Assembly: GCA_945876985.1 (NCBI GenBank)
Contig: CAMCQX010000079.1
Coordinates: 1 to 7,200, forward strand
DNA from: Chitinophaga pinensis
GTDB taxonomy: Bacteria; Bacteroidota; Bacteroidia; UKL13-3
Direction: 5' to 3'
Length of the DNA: 7,200 nucleotides
Part shown: positions 1 to 5,359 of the stretch, in pieces
Position numbering within the stretch: position 1 is the first letter of the stretch
Layout: each line of letters starts with the position of its first letter
Translations under genes and position numbers: made by a program
The notes under the pieces: model-generated
Database searches by the model: none
What the model saw: only the letters and a program-made list of their open reading frames with translations
Told to the model about the DNA's origin: nothing

Positions 1-153
1 GTAATTATTGGTTCTATTATCGTAATGGGACAAGCAGAACATACACTTTCATTGATATTAGGTTTTTTAGCAGTAGTGCTTGGAACCCTGAATGTAGTTG
101 GTGGTTTTGTAGTTACTGATAGAATGCTTGAAATGTTTAAAAAGAAAAAGTAG
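1..153 (+). CDS. pntA: NAD(P) transhydrogenase alpha subunit, C-terminal membrane end (partial)
   Basis: Frame 1 is open from the first base to a TAG at 151-153 and gives the last 50 residues of a protein whose start lies outside the window. The visible part has two hydrophobic helices joined by a short GQAEHTLS loop and ends in GGFVVTDRMLEMF plus a lysine tail. That ending matches the terminal helices of the transhydrogenase alpha subunit (E. coli ends GGFTVTQRMLKMF). The protein anchors the proton-translocating enzyme that couples proton re-entry to hydride transfer from NADH to NADP+ in the inner membrane. It cannot be decided here whether alpha is one chain (PntA) or split into PntAA and PntAB. 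Identity is supported by pntB downstream on the same strand, 472 bp away because another gene lies between. The last base of the stop codon is also the first base of a repeat unit of the next element. Confidence 0.9.
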   Translation, partial: VIIGSIIVMGQAEHTLSLILGFLAVVLGTLNVVGGFVVTDRMLEMFKKKK

Positions 154-181
154 TTGTCAGTTGATGGTTGTCAGTTGATAG
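152..181 (+). repeat. Left inverted arm of heptamers
   Basis: Four consecutive heptamers read AGTTGTC, AGTTGAT, GGTTGTC, AGTTGAT, followed by AG. The same thing can be read as two 13-bp direct copies of GTTGTCAGTTGAT at 153-165 and 167-179. The arm overlaps the pntA stop codon and lies just before the start of the IVP gene. Its last bases are part of AGGAA (180-184), a possible ribosome binding site for the ATG at 190. Confidence 0.9.
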
Positions 182-189
182 GAATTTAG

Positions 190-558
190 ATGGAGTATAA
201 AGATTTAGATGTTTGGAAAAAATCAAGATTTTTAGCTAAATCAATTATAGAAGTAGCTGAATTATTGCCAAGCAAAGAAAATTTTGCTATGGGCTTTCAA
301 ATAAGAAAATCTGCAATTTCTATCCCGTCAAATATTGCTGAAGGATGCGGCAGAAACACAACTAAAGACACATTACAATTTTTATACATTGCAAGAGGTT
401 CGTTATATGAAGTAGAAACTCAATTAATATTGTGTTTTGATTTCAATTATATTACAGAAGAAAAATTGAATGAATTGATTGAACAAATAACTGAATGCAA
501 AAAACTATTAAATGGTTTTATTAATTACTATATCTCAAAACTAAATATCAAAAACTAA
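190..558 (+). CDS. Four-helix bundle protein, 23S rRNA intervening-sequence protein (IVP/S23) family
   Basis: This 122-residue protein has the family signature throughout: KDLDVWKKS at 4-12, FAMGFQIRKSAISIPSNIAEG at 32-52 with the typical GR ending at 54-55, and LYIARGSLYEVETQL at 65-79. It has no signal peptide or membrane segment, and its length is normal for the family. Members fold as a four-helix bundle, are best known from intervening sequences in 23S rRNA genes (Leptospira, Coxiella), and are related in fold to the Avd accessory protein of diversity-generating retroelements. Their biochemical role is unsettled; nucleic-acid binding is the usual suggestion. AGGAA at 180-184 stands five bases before the ATG, a better ribosome site than most genes here have. 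The gene separates pntA from pntB, is clearly more AT-rich than either neighbour, and is enclosed by inverted heptamer arms. It looks like a passenger, not a transhydrogenase component. Confidence 0.9.
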   Translation: MEYKDLDVWKKSRFLAKSIIEVAELLPSKENFAMGFQIRKSAISIPSNIAEGCGRNTTKDTLQFLYIARGSLYEVETQLILCFDFNYITEEKLNELIEQITECKKLLNGFINYYISKLNIKN

Positions 559-592
559 AACATTATAAAATAAGGTTCATACAGTCGCTATT

Positions 593-622
593 CTGACAAC
601 TATCAACCGACAACTATCAACT
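593..622 (-). repeat. Right inverted arm of heptamers
   Basis: Read on the minus strand from 622 to 593, the heptamers are AGTTGAT, AGTTGTC, GGTTGAT, AGTTGTC, then AG. This is the left arm with the TC and AT endings exchanged, and it has the same G in place of A at the start of the third unit. Aligned end to end the arms agree at 22 of 30 bases; shifted by one heptamer either way they agree at 21 of 23. The arm ends three bases before the pntB ATG, so it also forms the pntB leader. Confidence 0.9.
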
Positions 623-625
623 AAA

Positions 626-2041
626 ATGGAAAACAACATACTACAAATAATCTACTTAATAGGCTCAGTAACATTTATACTTGGCTTAAAATTTTTGGGA
701 AACCCTGCCACTGCGCGCAAGGGTAATTTAATGGCTGCCTTTGGAATGATCATTTCCATATTTGGTACCATATTTTTATACACCACCGAAGCAGGTGCAC
801 ACTTACATAACCTCGGTTTTATATTTGGTGCTTTAATAGTTGGAACTTTGGTGGGTTGGTTAATAGCCAAAAAAGTTCAAATGACTGCCATGCCCGAAAT
901 GGTAAGTTTATTTAACGGAATGGGTGGCGCTTGTGCCATGTTAATTTCTGTGATTGAATTTAAACATTTAAGTGAAACAGATCTGTCATCGGTGGAACCT
1001 TCTCATTTATTAATTATTTTATTAGGCTTAATCATTGGTTCAGTTTCATTTGCTGGAAGTATCATAGCTTGGGGTAAATTAAGTGGAAACGTAAAAGACA
1101 AATCATTAGGCATGCAACAAGTAATCAATATTGGTTTGTTGTTAGTGATATTGGTTTTAACTACCTTTATGATCATGGGCAATGGTGCTTATACCATCGA
1201 ATTATTCTATGCAGTTTTTGCTTTATCATTATTATACGGAATATTATTTGTGTTGCCAATTGGTGGTGCCGATATGCCAGTTGTAATTTCATTATTGAAC
1301 TCGTTTACTGGAGTAGCAGCGGCTTGTGGCGGATTTTTATACGACAATAAAGTCATGTTAGTAGGTGGAATTTTAGTAGGTTCGGCTGGAACATTATTAA
1401 CCATTGTGATGTGTAAAGCCATGAACCGTTCTTTGTTAAATGTATTGATAGGAAACTTTGGTGGCAATGCCAATGCAGCTGATGCAGTTCCATCAAACTT
1501 TGAAGGATCAATAAAAGAAGTGACTGCCAGCGATGCAGCTATTTTAATGAAATATGCTAAAAAAGTAATCATTGTTCCTGGATACGGTTTAGCAGTTGCA
1601 CAAGCACAACACATTGTGCACGATTTAGAATTATTATTAGAAGCAGAAGGCATAGATGTAAAATATGCCATTCATCCTGTTGCTGGACGTATGCCTGGTC
1701 ACATGAATGTATTGCTTGCCGAAAGTAATGTAAGCTACGATAAGTTAATAGAAATGGAAGAAGTAAATCCTGAATTTGCTACTACCGATGTAGTATTGGT
1801 AGTTGGTGCAAACGATGTGGTAAATCCTGCGGCTAAAACTGATCCTACTTCACCTATTTACGGTATGCCAATACTCGATGTGGAAAATGCAGCCAATGTG
1901 ATTGTAAACAAACGAAGCATGAAAGCGGGTTATGCAGGTATTGAAAACGAATTGTTCTACAAACCAAAAACAAGCATGTTATTTGGTGATGCCAAAAAAG
2001 CTTTGACTCAGTTAGTGAGTGAAATTAAGGCTTTGGGGTAG
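626..2041 (+). CDS. pntB: NAD(P) transhydrogenase beta subunit
   Basis: This complete 471-residue protein is close in length to E. coli PntB (462). About nine hydrophobic helices fill residues 5-262 and form the beta part of the proton channel. Conserved membrane stretches include EMVSLFNGMGG (91-101) and DMPVVISLLNSFTGVAAA (216-233). Residues about 300-471 are the cytoplasmic NADP(H)-binding domain III, with GYGLAVAQAQ (319-328), HPVAGRMPGHMNVLLAE (350-366), GANDVVNPAA (394-403), KRSM (429-432) and GYAGIENELF (435-444). With the alpha subunit it makes NADPH from NADH at the cost of proton-motive force. Asp216 and Asn225 match E. coli Asp213 and Asn222, but the position of E. coli His91 is Asn97. 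No Shine-Dalgarno sequence is visible; the leader is the right arm of the IVP unit. The ATG at 626 gives a normal N terminus. An intrinsic terminator follows. Confidence 0.97.
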   Translation: MENNILQIIYLIGSVTFILGLKFLGNPATARKGNLMAAFGMIISIFGTIFLYTTEAGAHLHNLGFIFGALIVGTLVGWLIAKKVQMTAMPEMVSLFNGMGGACAMLISVIEFKHLSETDLSSVEPSHLLIILLGLIIGSVSFAGSIIAWGKLSGNVKDKSLGMQQVINIGLLLVILVLTTFMIMGNGAYTIELFYAVFALSLLYGILFVLPIGGADMPVVISLLNSFTGVAAACGGFLYDNKVMLVGGILVGSAGTLLTIVMCKAMNRSLLNVLIGNFGGNANAADAVPSNFEGSIKEVTASDAAILMKYAKKVIIVPGYGLAVAQAQHIVHDLELLLEAEGIDVKYAIHPVAGRMPGHMNVLLAESNVSYDKLIEMEEVNPEFATTDVVLVVGANDVVNPAAKTDPTSPIYGMPILDVENAANVIVNKRSMKAGYAGIENELFYKPKTSMLFGDAKKALTQLVSEIKALG

Positions 2042-2068
2042 ATTTAAGTAATATAAAAATATAAATAA

Positions 2069-2097
2069 AAGGTTGGCTTATGTCAGCCTTTTTTTTT
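2069..2097 (+). terminator. Intrinsic terminator of the pnt operon
   Basis: The stem AAGGTTGGC (2069-2077) pairs along all nine positions, two of them G-U, with GTCAGCCTT (2082-2090) around a TTAT loop. It is followed by a run of T to 2097. It lies 27 bp after the pntB stop. In the opposite direction the hairpin is followed by CCTTTTATTTATATTTT, so it may also stop minus-strand transcripts coming from the cyanophycinase gene. Confidence 0.88.
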
Positions 2098-2098
2098 G

Positions 2099-2183
2099 TT
2101 TAAAAAGCAAATCGCTTTTTAAATATTAAATTTTTTATTGGATTTTCACTATTTCCTATGGTTTTGTGAAAAACCAACCATAG
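2099..2183. other. Two hairpins in the convergent gap
   Basis: Two perfect stems lie between the converging pntB and cyanophycinase genes. TTTAAAAAGC (2099-2108) pairs with 2114-2123 around a five-base loop, and CTATGGTT (2156-2163) pairs with AACCATAG (2176-2183) around a twelve-base loop. The second is 20 bp beyond the cyanophycinase stop and could help to end or protect that transcript. Neither has a clean U-tract on the minus strand, so a terminator role is only a guess. Confidence 0.4.
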
Positions 2184-2203
2184 AATAAAAATTACCAATT
2201 TTT

Positions 2204-3091
2204 TTATGCTTCGCCTAATGTTGAAACAACTTCTACACTCGATAAAAATTTTCTTTCTTTGAGTAAATAGCCATTGCCACGCACCAAAATATGAACTTTT
2301 ATATTTTCTATACAAATAGGTGAACTTTCACTCACATCGGTAATGTTAGAAAATTTGATATCTCGTCCATCTACAATTACAACGGCTCCACTACCTATTA
2401 CTTCTAGGTAATTATTATCTATAACTATTACACCAGTATCTTCGCCAAGGCCAATTCCGGTGCATTGTGGGTTACTTGCAACTGCTTGTGCCAAACGATT
2501 AAATCTGCCACGCTTATCAAAATGAGAGTCAATAATTACATTTGGAATAAATGCTAAACCAGTAGTAATTTTTACTTCACCTTTTAAATGTGCTAACTCG
2601 CTTTTTCCAGAATAAATCATAGTATTGCTCATGGCCATTGCACCAGCACTAGTTCCTGCTATTACAAATTTTTCTTCATTGAAATACCTATCGTGTAACA
2701 CTTGGTAAATTTCTGTTCCACCAAAAATACTTGTTAAACGCAATTGGTCGCCACCTGAAAATAAAATGCCGTCACAATCTTTTACACGTTGAATGTATTC
2801 AGGATTATGAACGTCTTCACGGTTTCTAATATTCATCACACCAGCGCGTTTACAGCCTATTTTGCTAAAAGTGTCAATGTAATTTTGTCCTACTTCTTGC
2901 GGAATAGACGATGCGGTTGTTATGACTTCAATTTTTTTATCAATTCCACCAACTTCTTCCACAAAACGTTTTAGAATTGATAAACTGAAAAAATTTAAAC
3001 TTTTATTTGAATGTACATATCCTTTTTCGGGTTCTGTGCCTTTATCTTCAGCACCGCCAATGGATATTAATTTTCCTTTAGGTGTATTCAA
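2204..3091 (-). CDS. cphB: Cyanophycinase (peptidase family S51)
   Basis: This 295-residue soluble protein has the S51 nucleophile elbow GTSAGA at 146-151 (Ser148), FSGGDQLRL at 111-119 (Gln116), the substrate-side block DSHFDKRGRFNRL at 188-200 with His190 and Arg194, Arg196 and Arg199, and GLGEDTG at 214-220. From memory, Synechocystis cyanophycinase uses Ser132 and His174 with arginines spaced the same way after the histidine, so the active site appears intact. The expected reaction is hydrolysis of the multi-L-arginyl-poly-L-aspartate polymer to beta-Asp-Arg dipeptides. No signal peptide is seen, so it should act in the cytoplasm. The start is TTG: the frame has a TAA five codons upstream and no ATG between, the next Met codon is residue 86, and the PKGKLISIGG beginning fits the family. 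No cyanophycin synthetase is adjacent. A related S51 dipeptidase or exopeptidase is the main alternative. Confidence 0.88.
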   Translation of the reverse strand: MNTPKGKLISIGGAEDKGTEPEKGYVHSNKSLNFFSLSILKRFVEEVGGIDKKIEVITTASSIPQEVGQNYIDTFSKIGCKRAGVMNIRNREDVHNPEYIQRVKDCDGILFSGGDQLRLTSIFGGTEIYQVLHDRYFNEEKFVIAGTSAGAMAMSNTMIYSGKSELAHLKGEVKITTGLAFIPNVIIDSHFDKRGRFNRLAQAVASNPQCTGIGLGEDTGVIVIDNNYLEVIGSGAVVIVDGRDIKFSNITDVSESSPICIENIKVHILVRGNGYLLKERKFLSSVEVVSTLGEA

Positions 3092-3186
3092 TTGATTTAT
3101 TTTTTAGAATAAAAACAGTATTCCCCCCGAGTAAAAATGATATTATAAGTAAAAAATTGGCTTAAGCTAATATTAAATACTTGAAC

Positions 3187-3240
3187 CACATCAATACATA
3201 AAAAACAAAGAAATTTGTTTATTAAGTATGTATTGATGTG
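3187..3240. other. Long two-part intergenic hairpin
   Basis: CACATCAATACATA (3187-3200) is a perfect 14-bp inverted repeat of 3227-3240. Inside it, AAACAAA (3203-3209) pairs with TTTGTTT (3214-3220) around a GAAA loop, separated from the outer stem by an internal loop of two and six bases. The structure lies between the acidic-protein gene and the cyanophycinase gene, both on the minus strand. No U-tract follows on either strand, so it is not a standard terminator. It could be an RNA processing or stability element, a leader element for cphB, or a small non-coding repeat. Confidence 0.65.
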
Positions 3241-3263
3241 ATTTAAAATCAAATTTGTGATTT

Positions 3264-3279
3264 ATAATTTTAAAATTAT
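3264..3279. repeat. 16-bp AT palindrome over a stop codon
   Basis: ATAATTTTAAAATTAT is a perfect palindrome that contains the TAA stop (3276-3278, minus strand) of the acidic-protein gene. It consists only of A and T, so it may be chance in this AT-rich gap. Confidence 0.4.
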
Positions 3280-3668
3280 TCTTTCGGATCTGAAGGTTCT
3301 TCAGCTTGTTCTTCATTCAAGTAATCGTCTTCACCTTCCCACTCTTGGTCAGGGCTAATCCACTCTTCGCCTTCCATCATTTTGCGGTATTCTATTAGTT
3401 CTTCTTTGTTGTATTTATTGCTGTAATCGCTTAATAAATCTAACAAATAATCTAAATTAGCTACACCATCATCTTCAGTGTATTCAAAGGTATAATTACC
3501 ATTTACTTGAATGTTTTCGTAAGCCAAACGAATCATGCGAACATAACCAGGTTGGTTTAAGTTATCAATAAAAAATTTACGTAATTCTTTTAACTGATTT
3601 ACTAGTTTTTCACCTTCAAATCCTTCTTTAGCCAAAGTTACTTTTATGGCATCTATCAATTGCTTCAT
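3276..3668 (-). CDS. Small acidic protein of unknown function
   Basis: I do not recognise this 130-residue protein. Residues 1-35 are a predicted amphipathic helical part (MKQLIDAIKVTLAKEG onward), 36-65 carry a FFIDNLNQPGYVRMIRLAYENI stretch in two halves, and 66-100 hold a second helical block with DYLLDLLSDYSNKYNKEEL. The last 35 residues are strongly acidic, rich in Glu and Asp, with three Trp or Tyr residues and a closing EEPSDPKE. There is no signal peptide, membrane helix or cysteine motif. Coding is supported by a sustained frame with an ATG start, charged and aromatic residues used as in normal soluble proteins, and a position between two same-strand genes with 154 and 184 bp gaps. 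The acidic tail would suit a protein that binds a basic partner, but nothing in the sequence says which. Confidence 0.75.
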   Translation of the reverse strand: MKQLIDAIKVTLAKEGFEGEKLVNQLKELRKFFIDNLNQPGYVRMIRLAYENIQVNGNYTFEYTEDDGVANLDYLLDLLSDYSNKYNKEELIEYRKMMEGEEWISPDQEWEGEDDYLNEEQAEEPSDPKE

Positions 3669-3735
3669 TGCTTGTTTTTAAATTATAATGAGGGCGAAAA
3701 TAAGGTTTTGTTTCAAAATTTACCTACATTTTTAA

Positions 3736-3747
3736 AAAAAGCTTTTT
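3736..3747. other. Loopless dyad between acidic-protein gene and antiporter
   Basis: AAAAAGCTTTTT is a perfect 12-bp palindrome within the 154-bp gap 3669-3822. It is the only dyad I see between the antiporter stop and the acidic-protein start. It could contribute to ending the antiporter transcript, with T-rich sequence running on in the minus direction, but it has no loop and may be chance. I saw no convincing Bacteroidota promoter in this gap. Confidence 0.25.
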
Positions 3748-3822
3748 GATACTAGCATTTTGTAATTAATATTTGAAAATTGTTAATCTTTCTAATCTTT
3801 AAATCTTCTAATTTTTTAATAA

Positions 3823-5118
3823 TTAAACAAACATGTCATCCTGTTCCTTTTCTAGGTCGTCTTGTTCCTTATCTATTTGACGTTTTATTAATAATTGTAA
3901 AGCTGGCCCAGCCATAATTGATGTTATAACAGCCATAATAACAATGGCTACAAATAGTTTTTCATTGATTAATTCGGCCTGTAAAGCCAAAATTGCTAAT
4001 ATGATTCCCATTGCCCCACGGGCATTCATTCCAAAACCTACAGCTATGCTTTCTTGTTTGGTTAATCCACCCCAAAATGCACCTAAGCCCGCTCCAATTA
4101 ATTTGGTGGCAATGGCTAAAACTAAAACCAATAAAGTAATTTGTAAATCAAAATTTGCAAAAAAATCGACTTTAAAACCAATGGAAACAAAAAATAATGG
4201 AGCAAAAATATTTGTCACAAATTGATTTACTATTTCGCGTGTTTTTTCTGTTAAATGAACACTATCGCCAAAGGCAATTCCAACTATAAAAGCACCAAAT
4301 ATGGCATGAATGCCTATAAATTCTGTAAAGGCAGCGCCCAAAAATGCCAAACCCAGTGAAAGACTTAAAAAACCACCTGGCCAACTAAAGTTTTTTTGCG
4401 CCCATGGCAATGATTTATTAATAATTATTCTACCAAAAGTAAGCATTGCTACCGAATACAAAATGGTTAAACCAAGTGTAAATAAAAAACCATGACTGTG
4501 AGAACTTATTTTTAACATTCCCAGAATTACTGAAAATAATAGCCAACCAACAATGTCATCGAACATGGCAGCTACAATTATTATCATTCCTACTTTTGAC
4601 CTGAATAATCCTAAATCCATTAATGTTCGGGCTATAATAGGTAAGGCTGAAACAGCCAAAGCAGTTCCAAAAAATAAACTAAATAAAATTAATTTTGAAC
4701 TACTTGTAAAATATTCGCCAAAAAGTGGATAGAAATAATAGGCCACTAAAAAACCAATGGCTAAAGGAATAATTAGCCCTAAAAAACTTGTTTTTAAAGC
4801 AGTTTTTCCTTGTTGGCGAATAATGGATAAATCTACTTCCATGCCTGCCACAAATAATAACATGATGACTGAAATGGCGGTAATTCCATTAAATGCAATC
4901 ATAGAATTACTATGTTGGTTTAAAACTATCGTACTAATGTTTGGAAAATAATGTCCTAATAAACTTGGTCCTAAGCAAATTCCAGCTACTAATTCACCAA
5001 CAACCAAAGGCATTTTAAACTTTCGAAAAAACTCACCAACAAGCCTTGCTGCTATGAGCAAAACGCCTAAGCTAAAAATTAAACTTATTGTGTCTTGTTG
5101 ACTTAAAGAGGTGTTCAT
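3823..5118 (-). CDS. Cation:proton antiporter, CPA2 family (NapA/KefB-like)
   Basis: This 431-residue integral membrane protein has about 12-13 hydrophobic segments spanning residues 12-410. Family landmarks are GELVAGICLGPSLLG (41-55), FVAGMEVDL (89-97), the unwound-helix region TALAVSALPIIARTLMDLG (152-170), AAMFDDIVGW (183-192), APLFFVSIGFKVD (306-318) and GFGMNARGAMG (361-371). The Asp187-Asp188 pair matches the DD ion-binding site of electrogenic NapA/NhaA-type Na+/H+ exchangers, so Na+ (or another monovalent cation) against protons is the likely exchange. The cytoplasmic tail is only about 20 residues, with no RCK/TrkA-N or USP domain. It ends in two copies of a seven-residue unit (DKEQDDL and EKEQDDM). 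A tandem universal stress protein gene lies upstream on the same strand. The ATG at 5116-5118 gives a normal first helix. Ion selectivity cannot be read from sequence alone. Confidence 0.92.
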   Translation of the reverse strand: MNTSLSQQDTISLIFSLGVLLIAARLVGEFFRKFKMPLVVGELVAGICLGPSLLGHYFPNISTIVLNQHSNSMIAFNGITAISVIMLLFVAGMEVDLSIIRQQGKTALKTSFLGLIIPLAIGFLVAYYFYPLFGEYFTSSSKLILFSLFFGTALAVSALPIIARTLMDLGLFRSKVGMIIIVAAMFDDIVGWLLFSVILGMLKISSHSHGFLFTLGLTILYSVAMLTFGRIIINKSLPWAQKNFSWPGGFLSLSLGLAFLGAAFTEFIGIHAIFGAFIVGIAFGDSVHLTEKTREIVNQFVTNIFAPLFFVSIGFKVDFFANFDLQITLLVLVLAIATKLIGAGLGAFWGGLTKQESIAVGFGMNARGAMGIILAILALQAELINEKLFVAIVIMAVITSIMAGPALQLLIKRQIDKEQDDLEKEQDDMFV

Positions 5119-5143
5119 TGATAGGTATTGAAGTTTTTGTGTG

Positions 5144-5269
5144 TTAAAGTGTTTAGGTTTTAAAGTGTTTCGGAGTTTTAGTTTTTATTGTTGAATTGTT
5201 TTTTTTATTTCCGTTGGCTAAAGCCGAACTGCTAATCATCTTTTATTCTATTTGCTAAATTGCTAAATT
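5144..5269. repeat. Short direct repeats upstream of the antiporter
   Basis: TTAAAGTGTTT occurs at 5144-5154 and 5160-5170, a 16-bp period. GCTAAATT occurs twice in tandem at 5254-5269. Between them, GGCTAAAGCC (5215-5224) forms a small dyad. They lie in the 241-bp gap between the stress-protein stop and the antiporter start. They may be decaying intergenic repeats; no promoter can be assigned with confidence. Confidence 0.4.
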
Positions 5270-5286
5270 GTTATTTTGCTTATTGT

Positions 5287-5304
5287 CTCCCGATGCATCG
5301 GGAG
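5287..5304. repeat. 18-bp perfect GC-rich palindrome
   Basis: CTCCCGATGCATCGGGAG is self-complementary over all 18 bases and stands out as the most GC-rich stretch of the gap. It lies 55 bp beyond the stress-protein stop. No U-tract follows on either strand, so it is not a typical terminator. Palindromes with CCCGAT...ATCGGG arms are, from memory, common dispersed intergenic repeats in Bacteroidota, which is the likeliest reading. Confidence 0.75.
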
Positions 5305-5359
5305 CCCATTGCCTACTGTTTTACTTCGCATTTTTGTCATTCCGAAATTCGCACTTTAC

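Larger units (their letters stand above)
152..622 (+). mobile_element. Putative IVP-type cassette between pntA and pntB
   Basis: A 471-bp unit consists of a four-helix-bundle (IVP/S23) gene bracketed by inverted 30-bp arms built of AGTTGTC and AGTTGAT heptamers. It occupies the whole space between the pntA stop and the pntB start. By hand count the internal gene is about 27% GC, against roughly 38% in sampled pntB lines, which suggests a separate origin. No transposase or recombinase is present, and I see no convincing target-site duplication: only short A-runs flank both sides. Known relatives of this protein are encoded inside intervening sequences of 23S rRNA genes, which also carry paired ends. 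Calling this unit mobile is inference from arms, composition and position. It could instead be an old insertion that no longer moves. Confidence 0.5.

Noticed and set aside
145..635. Target-site duplication flanking the IVP cassette
   Set aside because: Only short A-rich runs occur outside the two arms; no matched duplication longer than three or four A residues is visible.
1207..1671. 154-codon minus-strand open frame inside pntB
   Set aside because: It is fully antisense to the conserved pntB membrane and NADP-binding region, and its translation is rich in Ala, Pro, Thr and Asn without any family motif.
2100..2315. Minus-strand 71-codon frame overlapping the end of the cyanophycinase gene
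   Set aside because: It overlaps conserved cyanophycinase codons in another frame and then reads through two hairpins in the convergent gap.
3669..3822. Bacteroidota-type promoter (TTTG with TAnnTTTG) before the acidic-protein gene
   Set aside because: TATTTTCG on the minus strand resembles the -7 box, but no TTTG stands at the proper distance, so no promoter is called.
3944..4225. Plus-strand open frame opposite the antiporter
   Set aside because: It mirrors conserved membrane helices of the antiporter and gives a low-complexity Lys/Pro/Ala protein; a shadow frame.
5144..5269. Direct repeats as attachment sites or a CRISPR array
   Set aside because: The repeats are 8 and 11 bp with irregular spacing and no integrase or cas gene nearby; too short and too few.
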